Positions 53,752-63,457 are shown, counted from the first letter of the stretch. The stretch is DNA of 64,000 nucleotides from Butyrivibrio proteoclasticus P6B7 (GCF_000622085.1 NZ_KK211395.1:108381-172380), one strand, 5' to 3'. Translations and numbers: made by a program. The notes: generated from the sequence alone by a model not told the origin.

Positions 53752-55248
53752 ATGAGAAGGGGATTAAATAACGTGATTTCTAGAATATGGCACGTTATTA
53801 TGGCTGGCATAATCATTATTATAATGTTTGCCGGAAAGATTCCATATGTGAGTTTTCATAAAAGACCTTTTTTGCTTCCGAATATTATTTTTTTTATAAT
53901 TGGGGCATTGCTATTAGCCATTATCAACAAAGTATTTTCTGAAGAAAGAACTAGAAGGATTAATGTCATTGTTTTATATGCGGCTATGTTAATCCTTCCT
54001 ATTTTTGTTGCAATGGGGGCGATGTTTATTACTGGATGGGACGCAGGTGGCATATTTATGGATTCAATAGCGGTGGCACGTGGAGAGAGTATTACGTACG
54101 ACTATTCTAGCAATCCTAATAATATGCTTTTGTTTGTCTTGGCCTCGGCAATAGTAAAAATGGCGATGAAAATTGGGTTTACCGACATTCATTTTCTTTA
54201 TGGTAGTTGTGTGGCTCTTCAATGCATTCTTTTTGGTATTACAGGATGGTTAGTATATGACTATCTGCATGTGCTAAGAGGAAAAAGAATAGCTGTTATA
54301 GGAGCATTTATTTATCTTATCTTTATTGGTGTGTCACCTTTTGTTTATATAGTTTATACAGATGCGATGGGACTTATTTTTCCAGTTCTAATGCTTTGGT
54401 TATCTAAACGTATGCCTGAAGATAAAACATATAAAGTATTTGTAAAATGGCTTTTAATTCTCATGGTTGGAATACTTGGATATTATATGAAAGCTCCAGT
54501 TTTTATAATGTTTATTGCTTTGTTTATCTCTTTTTGCATTAATAGTATTTGTTTACATACGGGGAAGAAATTAGCATTAGATATTATAATCGTATTGATG
54601 GTTATTGGCCTTGGGGTATTTTTTAAGACTGCTGGAATGAACATAATTACAACTGCATTTGAGTATACCTCTGGGACTACGTATGATACAGAAAGGGCTA
54701 AATCAATATACCATTTTTTGATGATAGGTCTTAATAAAGATAATGATGGTACAACAAATCCTGAAGATGAAGCTTTTTCATTTGAAATAAACAATAGAAG
54801 TGAAAGGATAACGCAAGAGAAAAAAAGGTGTAAACAAAGAATTGCTGATTTGGGGATATCTGGATTTGGTAATTTATATATACATAAGATTGCATTGAAT
54901 TTTAATGATGGTTCATTTGGATATGCGATTTCTGGAATGGACTATATAGAACAAAAATTTGATGATGGGGAGCAACTATTTGGCAATATTGTGAAAAAGA
55001 TATATTGGCCTGGGAGAGGAAGATTTTTTATCTGGATTAATTATGCGCAGATGCTTTGGCTAGGGATACTAGCATTTGCTTTACGATATAAGGTGGAGAA
55101 TGAGAACGATTATCCAGCGGTAATAGCCTTGGTAGGAGCTATCTTATTTACAATGATATTTGAGGCACAAGCTAGATATTTGTTTATTTGGTCACCTGTT
55201 TTTGTGGTTTTAGCTGCTAGTTCAATGTCTAGAAAGAGTATGAATTAG
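53752..55248 (+). CDS. GT-C-like polytopic membrane protein (GT39/GT83-like)
   Basis: A 498-residue protein with about twelve membrane helices. TGWDAGGIFMDSIAVARG places Asp97 in the first outside loop, the usual position of the catalytic Asp in GT-C enzymes that use polyprenyl-phosphate sugars. FVYIVYTDAMGLIFPVLML follows, and a soluble loop at about 300-370 contains a long charged stretch. ATG 53752 is preferred, 7 bases after GGGGGA, over GTG 53737. It may glycosylate the exported polymer or a surface protein. About 150 non-coding bases follow. Confidence 0.68.
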   Translation: MRRGLNNVISRIWHVIMAGIIIIIMFAGKIPYVSFHKRPFLLPNIIFFIIGALLLAIINKVFSEERTRRINVIVLYAAMLILPIFVAMGAMFITGWDAGGIFMDSIAVARGESITYDYSSNPNNMLLFVLASAIVKMAMKIGFTDIHFLYGSCVALQCILFGITGWLVYDYLHVLRGKRIAVIGAFIYLIFIGVSPFVYIVYTDAMGLIFPVLMLWLSKRMPEDKTYKVFVKWLLILMVGILGYYMKAPVFIMFIALFISFCINSICLHTGKKLALDIIIVLMVIGLGVFFKTAGMNIITTAFEYTSGTTYDTERAKSIYHFLMIGLNKDNDGTTNPEDEAFSFEINNRSERITQEKKRCKQRIADLGISGFGNLYIHKIALNFNDGSFGYAISGMDYIEQKFDDGEQLFGNIVKKIYWPGRGRFFIWINYAQMLWLGILAFALRYKVENENDYPAVIALVGAILFTMIFEAQARYLFIWSPVFVVLAASSMSRKSMN

Positions 55249-55400
55249 GTATAAATTGAGTTGATTATGCCAGTTACAATGCGTGAATGATGCGCTGGGA
55301 TTGATTATATAATTATAATTATTTACAATTTTATTGGTATGATTATAGGATTGGATGTTGAGAAAAGCATATAGAAATACAGTTAATGAAGGAATACTTG

Positions 55401-56357
55401 ATGGTAGAAAAAAAGACGTGTCAATATACTCCTGTCGTAGCTTTTGCCTACAACCGAGCAGAGAAAATAGAAAGATGTCTTGAAAATTTGGATAAAAATC
55501 CAGAAGCTGAACATTCAGATCTCTACATATACTGCGATGGGCCAAAAAATGAACAAGGGATAGCAGATGTGGAGGCGACTAGGACGACTCTTCGGAAATA
55601 CAAAGAGAAATCCAGATTCGCGAATGTTTTCTTGATAGAATGCGAGCATAACAAGGGACTTGCCACATCCATTATGGATGGAGTTACAGAAGTGGTTAAT
55701 AAGTATGGCAAGGCTATTATTGTAGAAGATGATCTTAAAGTATCTGAAAGCTTTCTCAAGTATATGAATGAAGCGCTTGATTTCTATAATGACAATTCAA
55801 GAATTGGGGCTATTTGCGGATATACCTATCCCCTAAAGGGACTCGATTCTTATGACAAAGATGTTTACGTGATGCACAAGGGCGATTGTTGGGGATGGGC
55901 AACCTGGAAGGATAGATGGAACAATGCTTCCTGGGCCAACGTGGACTTTGAGGCATATTTTTCTAATAAAGAGTTGCGGAGAAAATTTGAGAACACGGAG
56001 AATGGCTGGGATCTTCTTATGATTCTTCTTAGTGAGAACAAGACAAGTTCTTGGGCTATTAGGTGGGTCCTATATTTGCTACAGAATAACCTGTGGACTG
56101 TTTATCCTAAGGATAGTCTTGTAGTTAATGCAGGCTTTGATGGTTCCGGAAGTCATTCCAACAAATATGAAGAGAGATTGTATTACAGACCTGATTTGGA
56201 GGCAAAATCAGAGTTTGTATTTGAGAACTTGGAACCAAATGTAGTGCTAGAGAAGGAGGCTGCCAAGCATCCACGAAAAGGATTTGTTAATGGTAGTGTA
56301 TATTGGCTTAAACGCTTATATGTACGACTTCATGATTTGGGAATAGTAAAGAGATAA
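55401..56357 (+). CDS. GT-A glycosyltransferase, third of three paralogues
   Basis: A 318-residue relative of the proteins at 5244 and 51954. YTPVVAFAYNRAEKIERCLENL starts the fold (the run continues), LYIYCDGPKN binds the nucleotide, the metal cluster is Glu109-Asp-Asp in IIVEDDLKV, and CWGWATWKDRWNNA and NAGFDGSGSH match the copy at 5244 closely. ATG 55401 has GAAGGA 7 bases upstream; ATG 55386 lies before it. The copy at 5244 is far more AT-rich, so the two were probably acquired separately rather than duplicated here. Confidence 0.85.
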   Translation: MVEKKTCQYTPVVAFAYNRAEKIERCLENLDKNPEAEHSDLYIYCDGPKNEQGIADVEATRTTLRKYKEKSRFANVFLIECEHNKGLATSIMDGVTEVVNKYGKAIIVEDDLKVSESFLKYMNEALDFYNDNSRIGAICGYTYPLKGLDSYDKDVYVMHKGDCWGWATWKDRWNNASWANVDFEAYFSNKELRRKFENTENGWDLLMILLSENKTSSWAIRWVLYLLQNNLWTVYPKDSLVVNAGFDGSGSHSNKYEERLYYRPDLEAKSEFVFENLEPNVVLEKEAAKHPRKGFVNGSVYWLKRLYVRLHDLGIVKR

Positions 56358-56361
56358 GACA

Positions 56362-57267
56362 GTGAATATACAGAGATTGTACGAAGCATCTCTTAGGCAT
56401 AAAAATTCTAAGATTGCTTCTATTCATTACAAACTTAATAAGGGAATAGTTAATGTACTGTATCCAATATTTGGAAAATGCGAATTTGGTGTGGAGCCGT
56501 CTAGTAATGTGATAATCTCACTTACCAGTTATCCTGCAAGGATTAAAACAGTTCATTTGACCATAATGACTCTTTTAAATCAGACCGTTAAGCCGAAATC
56601 AGTAGTACTATGGCTTGCTAGTGAACAGTTCCCAAATGGAATAAAGGATTTGCCAGTAAAACTGACGATTCTAGAGCCAAAGGGACTAAAGATTAGATTT
56701 TGTGATGATCTTAGATCCCATAAGAAGTATTACTACGCGATGAAGGATAATCCTGAATCATATGTAATTACCGTGGATGATGATGTTTATTATCCGGAAA
56801 ACCTGGTGGAAACATTGATAGAAACATCTGCTAAATATCCAGATACTGTAGTTTGCACTTGGGGACATGAGATTTTTCTAGAGAAAGGTGATGTTTATAC
56901 TGCTGATAAGTGGCAGTATTCTACAGAGGGTTCGTTGCCTTCCTATGAACTTATTCCTACAGGGGTGGGAGGAGTTCTTTATCCACCACATTCATTGTCG
57001 GAGGAAGTGTTTAATAAGGATGCATTCAAGGAACAATGTATAAATGCAGATGATTTGTGGCTTAAGGCAATGGCCCTTTTGAAAGGTACCAAGGCTGTCA
57101 GGGTAGATAAACCTGCTAAATTGTATTTTTCTATCCTTTCTACTCAAAAGGAAGGGCTGTACTATGACAATGCGATTCAGGATAAGAATTCTATTGCGTG
57201 GAAGAACATAATGGAGGCTTATCCAAAGTGCAGAGAAGTGCTGATAGAGAGTATTGGCAAATGTTGA
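56362..57267 (+). CDS. GT2-like glycosyltransferase
   Basis: A 301-residue protein with a GT-A core from about residue 47: NVIISLTSYPARIKTVHLTI opens it, and the metal site Asp139-141 lies in ITVDDDVYYPENLV. PTGVGGVLYPPHSLSEEV and NADDLWLKAMALL are the conserved acceptor-side blocks of this capsule glycosyltransferase group. The start is GTG 56362, with only a weak purine-rich site upstream; no better start exists nearby. It follows the preceding glycosyltransferase by 4 bases. Confidence 0.85.
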   Translation: MNIQRLYEASLRHKNSKIASIHYKLNKGIVNVLYPIFGKCEFGVEPSSNVIISLTSYPARIKTVHLTIMTLLNQTVKPKSVVLWLASEQFPNGIKDLPVKLTILEPKGLKIRFCDDLRSHKKYYYAMKDNPESYVITVDDDVYYPENLVETLIETSAKYPDTVVCTWGHEIFLEKGDVYTADKWQYSTEGSLPSYELIPTGVGGVLYPPHSLSEEVFNKDAFKEQCINADDLWLKAMALLKGTKAVRVDKPAKLYFSILSTQKEGLYYDNAIQDKNSIAWKNIMEAYPKCREVLIESIGKC

Positions 57268-57286
57268 TTTGTGATTGGAGCATGCT

Positions 57287-58714
57287 GTGAATAAGCAGAA
57301 AGTAAGATATCCAATAAAAAGAATATTTATATTAGATGAGCTTGCAGTGATTGTGGCTTTCTTTTTGGCACTACTTGTTAGATACCAAAAGGGAGTAATG
57401 GACTGGTACTGGATCTACGACGGGCTGTATGAGTCATTTTTTATAGTTCTTATTATTCTTCAGGCTCTGGTTTTTTTTGTTTACGACATTAGGAAGAAAC
57501 CATTATTTGAGCAGGATTTGGTAGAGACTTTCACTTATGTGATAAAAAGCCGAGTGCTATTACTAGTGTTCAGCATTTTGTTCTTATATGCTACTCAGAA
57601 AGGCGATATCACTTCAAGACTTGTTATCTGTGCTACGTTTGTGTTTACTGTAGTATTGGGATTTATTTTTAGAGAAGTGTATAAGAGAGCGTATATCAAG
57701 AAGCATGGAGTTCGAGAAGTAAATAGTGCTTTGGTAATTAGTCATCCATTTCCTAGTATTGATGAAATTGTCAGAGAGTACGAGACTTTGGAATACAAAG
57801 AGGTTTTGGTAAAGAATAGTGATGCTAGCCACGAATCAGATGTGGAAAAAGTAGTCTCTGAGCTAGAAAGAAAGGGTATAAGGACTTTTATTAGTATTGA
57901 TAATAATGGTTATGACGTAAGATCCAGCATTGTTACCGATGTAAATGGATTTGCTTCAATACCTGCATTTGTTCGTAAAGAGAGATTCAATCTATTTGGT
58001 ATTAACTATGCCATTTCGCGGACAGAAGAGGCTGTATATCATGTTTTGAGAAATGTGAAAGAACTTTCTGGAAAGTATATCTGTTTTTCTAATGTTCATA
58101 CCTCAGTTATGGGGAGAGAAAATGCAGAGTATAGAGATATTCTTAATGGAGCAGCATTTGTATTCCCTGATGGCAGCCCAATAGCTGTCCTTCAGCAAAA
58201 GAAGGGATTGGTTGGAGCAGAACGTGTCGCTGGTCCTGATTTTATGGAGCATATGTTTAGAGATACTCAGGATGGTAAGATATCCCATTATTTTTACGGA
58301 GCTTCTCAGGAAACCATTGACGCACTTAAGGAGAACTTACTCAAGAAGTATCCTGGCATCAACATTAAAGGAATGTATTCACCACCATTTAGAACACTTT
58401 CTGAAGAGGAAGATCAAGCTGATGTGGATATGATCAATAATTCTGGTGCAGATATTCTCTGGGTTGGACTCGGCGCTCCTAAGCAGGAGAAATGGATGCA
58501 TGATCATCAAGGCAAAATCAATGCTGTAATGATGGGCGTTGGAGCAGGGTTTGACTTCCATGCAGGTACGATTAAGAGAGCACCTAGATGGGTTCAGAAG
58601 ATTGGGCTTGAATGGCTGTTTAGATTATTTCAGGATCCGAAGAGGTTGTTTAAACGGTACTTTGTTACTAATGTAAAGTTTGTTTGGTATTACATTATAG
58701 GTTTGTTTGGATAG
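57287..58714 (+). CDS. Membrane-anchored GT26 (WecG/TagA/CpsF) glycosyltransferase fusion
   Basis: A 475-residue fusion. Residues 1-140 carry four membrane helices, from RIFILDELAVIVAFFLALLV onward, as in the N-terminus of polyprenyl-phosphate sugar-1-phosphate transferases. A short Rossmann-like linker follows (about 145-230). From about 232 it is a complete GT26 enzyme: FSNVHTSVMGRE, VFPDGSPIAVLQQKKGL with Asp295, AERVAGPDFM, WVGLGAPKQEKWM and GVGAGFDFHAGTIKRAP. GT26 enzymes add the second sugar (such as ManNAc) to the lipid-linked first sugar. The initiating transferase itself is not in the window. GTG 57287 has GGAG 6 bases upstream. Confidence 0.88.
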   Translation: MNKQKVRYPIKRIFILDELAVIVAFFLALLVRYQKGVMDWYWIYDGLYESFFIVLIILQALVFFVYDIRKKPLFEQDLVETFTYVIKSRVLLLVFSILFLYATQKGDITSRLVICATFVFTVVLGFIFREVYKRAYIKKHGVREVNSALVISHPFPSIDEIVREYETLEYKEVLVKNSDASHESDVEKVVSELERKGIRTFISIDNNGYDVRSSIVTDVNGFASIPAFVRKERFNLFGINYAISRTEEAVYHVLRNVKELSGKYICFSNVHTSVMGRENAEYRDILNGAAFVFPDGSPIAVLQQKKGLVGAERVAGPDFMEHMFRDTQDGKISHYFYGASQETIDALKENLLKKYPGINIKGMYSPPFRTLSEEEDQADVDMINNSGADILWVGLGAPKQEKWMHDHQGKINAVMMGVGAGFDFHAGTIKRAPRWVQKIGLEWLFRLFQDPKRLFKRYFVTNVKFVWYYIIGLFG

Positions 58715-58720
58715 GTATTA

Positions 58721-59782
58721 GTGGTGGAAACACTGAGGAATAAAAAGAAAACCGTTATTGTAACTGTATTAGCTATAATTTCTATACTTGTGATAGGTGG
58801 CATTGTCTATAGAGGCCGACGTTATGTAGAAAGTACAAGGATAGCATCAGAAAATTATATCTCTGTTTATGAGAAGTTAAGCGCTGGAGAATCAGTAAAT
58901 GTCATTATTGTAGGAGATTCCATTGCTCAGGGAACTGGTGCCAGTGATGGCAAGAGCTGGGCTAAGCTTCTGAAAGCGGGTATTGAAGAGGAGTATGGTG
59001 TTACCTGTAACATGACTAATGTCTCTATGGGTGGTAATACCAGTATTGCTGGAATTGTTAGGGAGATGGCTTTAGATGATGGCATTTCCTATGACCTGGC
59101 AGTTATCTGCTATGGTGAGAATGACCTTGACGACGAGTACTTTGCAGCCAATTATGAGGGAATAGTCAGGGGAATTAAGGCTAAGTACGCTGGATGTAGT
59201 ATTATTAGTGTTCTTGAGAGTTCTCAGAGGGAGTTCACCAATAAGATAAATCAGATAATAGCTATTGATGAGTATTATGGGATTCCTATTGCTGATACTA
59301 TAGCTGCGTTCAATGAAAGTGGTCATGCTTATGAGGAGCTAGTTGGAGCACCGGATGACTTAACTCACCCTAATGACCTGGGACATGAGATTTATTATGA
59401 GACTGTTAGTGAAGTTATCAGAGAAGAGGTGGCAAAGGCGAAAGCCTTTGATGATAAGACTCACAAGTACGACAATTTCGTTTATTATCCTAAGTCAGCC
59501 TTTACTAAGAAGGGAGATAGTTCTTTTACCATAAAGGTGGATCCTGCGGTGGTAGAGATGGCTATATCAAGGAGTTTTGTTCCGGGCGAAAATGGGCTTA
59601 AAATATATGTGGATGGGAATCTGATAGTTGATGAGAGCTTCGAGTGGAGCTATGGATTCGAGCAACCACATATCACTGAAGTGACAGAGGAGCCTATGAG
59701 CGTTACCAGTGAAATTAAGATTGAGTTTGCTAATAAAGCACAGGCTGATAGTTTTGAAGGGCTGGCATTATACTATCGATAA
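58721..59782 (+). CDS. Membrane-anchored SGNH/GDSL hydrolase
   Basis: A 353-residue protein with one N-terminal membrane helix (about 11-30), so the rest is outside the cell. The SGNH residues are Ser67 in VGDSIAQG, Gly in SMGGNTS, Asn134 in YGENDL, and Asp213/His216 in DDLTHPND. About 110 residues of beta-type sequence follow the hydrolase domain. Members act as esterases or O-acetyltransferases on polysaccharides. It may remove or set acyl groups added by the acyltransferases of this locus. Start GTG 58721 is 6 bases after the GT26 gene. Confidence 0.85.
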   Translation: MVETLRNKKKTVIVTVLAIISILVIGGIVYRGRRYVESTRIASENYISVYEKLSAGESVNVIIVGDSIAQGTGASDGKSWAKLLKAGIEEEYGVTCNMTNVSMGGNTSIAGIVREMALDDGISYDLAVICYGENDLDDEYFAANYEGIVRGIKAKYAGCSIISVLESSQREFTNKINQIIAIDEYYGIPIADTIAAFNESGHAYEELVGAPDDLTHPNDLGHEIYYETVSEVIREEVAKAKAFDDKTHKYDNFVYYPKSAFTKKGDSSFTIKVDPAVVEMAISRSFVPGENGLKIYVDGNLIVDESFEWSYGFEQPHITEVTEEPMSVTSEIKIEFANKAQADSFEGLALYYR

Positions 59783-59853
59783 TAGTGTAATACGCTGGGT
59801 GATGTGTTATTTCTAGCGGATATGTTCTGTTAATACATTTTGAGGGAATAAGT

Positions 59854-60426
59854 ATGAACAGCAATTGGTACAAGTTAGTACTTAAGTGCATGAAAGTTAA
59901 ATATGGGAAGGGACTTCTTCTTAAAGGCGTTCCTGTTATATTCCGTAAAAACGGCTCTAGGTTAGAATTGGGCAAAAATGTTACTGTTAAGAGTAGTTTT
60001 CTCTCTAACCTTGTGGGCCTTTATAGTAGGACGATTATTGTGACCAGAGCACCTGGGGCAGAGATTGTGATAGGTGATAATGTTGGAATATCTGGTGCTA
60101 CAATTTATGCTCGAAAAGGCATATATATAGGCGATAATACTTGTATTGGTGGCAATTGCAAGATTCTTGATAATGACTTTCACCCTTTAGAGGCAGAGAC
60201 TAGAAACAAGCTTCTTGCTGATGCTAACGGTGGAAATTCTGATCTGGTGCCAGCAAAGCCAATCAAGATTGGGAAGGACTGCTTCATTGGATGCAATTCA
60301 ATTATCTTGAAGGGAACAGTTCTTGGTGATGGCTGCGTAGTAGGAGCTGGGGCGGTTGTTTCAGGCAAGTTTGAGTCAGGAAGCGTGATTGCTGGTAATC
60401 CTGCTAAGGCCATACGTATAATATGA
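59854..60426 (+). CDS. Hexapeptide-repeat acyltransferase (WbbJ/DapH-like)
   Basis: A 190-residue beta-helix acyltransferase. It has GVPVIFRKNGSRLELGKNV, a characteristic loop with the catalytic His in ILDNDFHPLEAE, then KPIKIGKDCFIGCNSIILKG and GNPAKAIRII at the end. It belongs to the maltose/galactoside-acetyltransferase-like group that O-acetylates sugars in capsule loci. It is the last gene before an intrinsic terminator. GAGGGAATA lies just upstream of ATG 59854. Confidence 0.9.
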   Translation: MNSNWYKLVLKCMKVKYGKGLLLKGVPVIFRKNGSRLELGKNVTVKSSFLSNLVGLYSRTIIVTRAPGAEIVIGDNVGISGATIYARKGIYIGDNTCIGGNCKILDNDFHPLEAETRNKLLADANGGNSDLVPAKPIKIGKDCFIGCNSIILKGTVLGDGCVVGAGAVVSGKFESGSVIAGNPAKAIRII

Positions 60427-60447
60427 TATATGGTTGCTTGCATATAG

Positions 60448-60475
60448 AGCGGTCACATTATATGACCGCTTTTAA
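60448..60475 (+). terminator. Intrinsic terminator at the end of the main locus
   Basis: AGCGGTCA (60448-60455) pairs perfectly with TGACCGCT (60463-60470) across a 7-base loop and is followed by TTTTAAAA. It is a GC-rich 8-bp stem in an AT-rich gap, and it ends the long + strand gene run. The MBOAT gene starts only 17 bases later, so it may also work as an attenuator for the O-acylation genes downstream. Confidence 0.8.
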
Positions 60476-60491
60476 AATATAAGGGGTATTT

Positions 60492-61964
60492 ATGCTTTTT
60501 AATTCAACATCTTTTCTTTTATTTTTTCCTATAGTTACAATTATATACTTTCTTTTGCCTTCCAAGGGTAGAACGCTTTGGCTTTTAGCTGCCAGCTATT
60601 ATTTTTATATGAGCTGGAATGTTAAGTATGCGGTTCTGATACTGACATCAACGGTTATAACCTATGTTTCAGGAATACTGATAGAAAGATTTAGAGATAA
60701 AAGTCTTGTTATAGTAAGGTCATCATTTGTTTTATGCTTATTATCTAACCTGTCGATATTGTTTGTTTTTAAGTATTTGAATTTTGCAATTTCTACATTA
60801 CATCTAAGTTTGAAACCGCTAAGTCTTTTGTTACCTGTGGGTATATCTTTTTATACGTTTCAGGCACTTGGTTATGTAATAGATGTTTACAGAGGAACAA
60901 CAACTGCAGAAAAGAACTTTGTAAAATACGCTTTATTTGTGTCTTTTTATCCACAGCTGGTCGCAGGACCAATAGAGAGATCGACAAACCTGCTTAATCA
61001 GATTTCTGTAGTGCCTGATAAAACTAGAAGAGAGCTCCTTAATTATCAGCGGATTTGTGAAGGTTTGTCCTTGATGCTTTGGGGAATGTTCATGAAGCTG
61101 GCTATAGCGGATAGAATAGGCACTTTGGTTGATACGATTTTTGATAATTATTATAGGCATGGTAGGTGTGCATTGATTATTGGTGCCGTCGGTTTTGGCA
61201 TACAGATATATTGTGATTTTGGTAGTTATTCGGCAATTGCAATTGGTTCTGCAAAAGTTATGGGCTTTAGCCTTATGGATAACTTCAAGGCACCATATTT
61301 TGCAACGTCTATAACAGATTTCTGGAGAAGGTGGCACGTATCTCTTTCTATATGGTTTAGGGATTACCTATATATACCGCTTGGCGGCAACAGGAAAGGC
61401 ACAATTCGAAAGATGATAAATCTTCTTATTACTTTTTTAGTAAGCGGATTGTGGCATGGCGCTGCGTGGACATTTGTATTATGGGGATTGCTCCATGGAA
61501 TATATCATGTGATTGAGTCTTTATTAAAGCCTGTTTGGAGGAAAATATGCTCCAGATTTGATGTAAATACTAATAATTTCGGATATCGATTCTCAAAGAT
61601 TGCAATTACTTTTGTGTTGGTTGATTTTGCATGGATTTTCTTTAGGACCAAGACTGTAGGTGAGGCATTTTATTACATAAAAAGAATGGTAATGATCCCG
61701 GATTATTGGATGGTTTCAGGGGACGCGTTATATAGTCTTGGATTGTCTTCAAGACAGTTCCATCTTTTGATATTATCTCTTCTTTTATTACTATTTGTAG
61801 ATTTAATCTATCAGAAAAAGAAACTCAGATTTGATGAGTGGATATTCACACAATGGACTCCATTTAGAGTAGTATTTCTTGCACTACTTTTGATGTGGGT
61901 TATAGTATTTGGTTCATATGGCCCTGGTTTCAGTTCCAGACAGTTTATTTATTTTCAATTTTAG
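60492..61964 (+). CDS. MBOAT-family O-acyltransferase (AlgI/DltB-like)
   Basis: A 490-residue membrane-bound O-acyltransferase with about eleven helices. PVGISFYTFQALGYVIDVYRG, QLVAGPIERS and TSITDFWRRWHVSLSIWFRDYL are the family blocks, and the catalytic His322 is in SGLWHGAAW. Such enzymes take an acyl group from a cytoplasmic donor and pass it to an outside partner of the AlgX/DltD/SGNH type, which modifies the polymer. The next gene encodes such a partner. RBS AAGGGG precedes ATG 60492. Confidence 0.93.
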   Translation: MLFNSTSFLLFFPIVTIIYFLLPSKGRTLWLLAASYYFYMSWNVKYAVLILTSTVITYVSGILIERFRDKSLVIVRSSFVLCLLSNLSILFVFKYLNFAISTLHLSLKPLSLLLPVGISFYTFQALGYVIDVYRGTTTAEKNFVKYALFVSFYPQLVAGPIERSTNLLNQISVVPDKTRRELLNYQRICEGLSLMLWGMFMKLAIADRIGTLVDTIFDNYYRHGRCALIIGAVGFGIQIYCDFGSYSAIAIGSAKVMGFSLMDNFKAPYFATSITDFWRRWHVSLSIWFRDYLYIPLGGNRKGTIRKMINLLITFLVSGLWHGAAWTFVLWGLLHGIYHVIESLLKPVWRKICSRFDVNTNNFGYRFSKIAITFVLVDFAWIFFRTKTVGEAFYYIKRMVMIPDYWMVSGDALYSLGLSSRQFHLLILSLLLLLFVDLIYQKKKLRFDEWIFTQWTPFRVVFLALLLMWVIVFGSYGPGFSSRQFIYFQF

Positions 61965-61975
61965 GATAAAACGAT

Positions 61976-63424
61976 ATGAGAAAAAGATTACTTGCTGTTT
62001 TTTCTTTTATAATAATTGTTGCTTTAATGTGGAATATGACGTTTAGCACACTTTCATACAAGGATACTGGAGGAGGCGGAGGATTCCAGAATTTTTATGC
62101 GACAGATCAAGGACTGATTGATGTTTTGATATTAGGAAGCAGTCATGCCCATTGTTCTGTTAACAATGCGAAATTATGGGAAGATGCCGGAATAGCCAGC
62201 TTTACTCTCTCAAGTGGCAATCAGAGTATTGATACAACATGGACTTTTCTTAATGAAGCATTTAAAACACAGCATCCAAAGGCAGTTTTTATTGAGACAT
62301 ATACATTTAGAAATACAACAAATGATACGGATTTAGCTAATGTTTATCGAGCAAATCTGCTACCTAAATGGTCAACATCAGTTATTAGAAATGTCTTAGC
62401 GCAGAAGAATAATAGCTTGGTTAGCAATACATTAATGGGAGAGCTGATGCTTAGATTTCCTGTGATTCATTCAAGGTATGAAGAACTTAGCGAACAGGAT
62501 TATTATAATGATTACTGGTATAAAAGAGGATATATAGGCAGCTTTGATACTGCGCCTGTAGAGCATGCGGCATGTACTGACAGTAGAACAGAGCTAAACG
62601 ATAAGACAATTAAGTATATTGATATGATTGTTGATAAGTGTAATAAGGAGGGAGCTAAGCCATTTTTCTTTTGTGCTCCTTATAGTATTTCTGAGGAAGA
62701 ATACGCTTATCAGAATGCATTATCAGATTATTTGGCAGAAAAAAACGTTTTTTACATAAATATGAATTCCCCTGAAGCGTCATTGGGAATTGATTATGAT
62801 TCTGACTTTAGAGGAGATGATCATTTGAATAATTCAGGCGCAGCTAAAGTAACAGACTGCATAGAGAAGATTATTTCTGATGAAGGTTTGGCCAAGGACC
62901 ATAGAGGTGATGAGGCTTATAAGACATGGGATTATGACGCAGTATTCCTAAGAGATAGAGAATTGTATCACAATCTAAGTAATAATTCGTGGGATATTGC
63001 AAGTTATCTTGATTGTTTTAAAGATGAGGATAGCAGATTCAAGTTTGTCGTAGCTTTTTCTGGAGATTATACCGCGTTTGGAGAAGCCAGCTACGCTATG
63101 CTTGAATCAATTGGTATCAGTGCTGATGCTTATGAAGATGGCGGAATATTTGTGGTTTCAGAGAATTCTTCAATAGTGCATTATCCTGCAGAAACCAAGG
63201 GAAATATATCGCTTGGTAAAAATGACTGCTCCGTAACCTATACTGCGGATGGTAAATGCCAGTTATTCTATAGACTTGATGAATTTGCAGAAATAGAGAA
63301 TGGTTTAATCGTATTTGTATATGACACTACCCTGGATTGCCCATTAGACGTGGTATATCTGGATTTTTACAATAGTGGTCCTGAAGTAATTAGAAATGAA
63401 AATGTTCAGTTAATAGGAAACTAA
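61976..63424 (+). CDS. SGNH-like O-acylation partner (DltD/AlgX-type)
   Basis: A 482-residue protein with an N-terminal membrane anchor (about 4-22) and an outside domain. LILGSSHAHCSVN holds the probable nucleophile Ser (55/56), and DDHLNNSGAAKV the Asp-His pair. AVFIETYTFRNTT is typical of DltD-like proteins that follow MBOAT genes. About 140 residues of beta-type sequence form the C-terminal part. It probably transfers the acyl group delivered by the MBOAT protein to the polysaccharide. The following gene was a second MBOAT but is broken. Confidence 0.85.
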   Translation: MRKRLLAVFSFIIIVALMWNMTFSTLSYKDTGGGGGFQNFYATDQGLIDVLILGSSHAHCSVNNAKLWEDAGIASFTLSSGNQSIDTTWTFLNEAFKTQHPKAVFIETYTFRNTTNDTDLANVYRANLLPKWSTSVIRNVLAQKNNSLVSNTLMGELMLRFPVIHSRYEELSEQDYYNDYWYKRGYIGSFDTAPVEHAACTDSRTELNDKTIKYIDMIVDKCNKEGAKPFFFCAPYSISEEEYAYQNALSDYLAEKNVFYINMNSPEASLGIDYDSDFRGDDHLNNSGAAKVTDCIEKIISDEGLAKDHRGDEAYKTWDYDAVFLRDRELYHNLSNNSWDIASYLDCFKDEDSRFKFVVAFSGDYTAFGEASYAMLESIGISADAYEDGGIFVVSENSSIVHYPAETKGNISLGKNDCSVTYTADGKCQLFYRLDEFAEIENGLIVFVYDTTLDCPLDVVYLDFYNSGPEVIRNENVQLIGN

Positions 63425-63457
63425 TACGTATATATTCTGTTTTACCAGGAGTTATTT

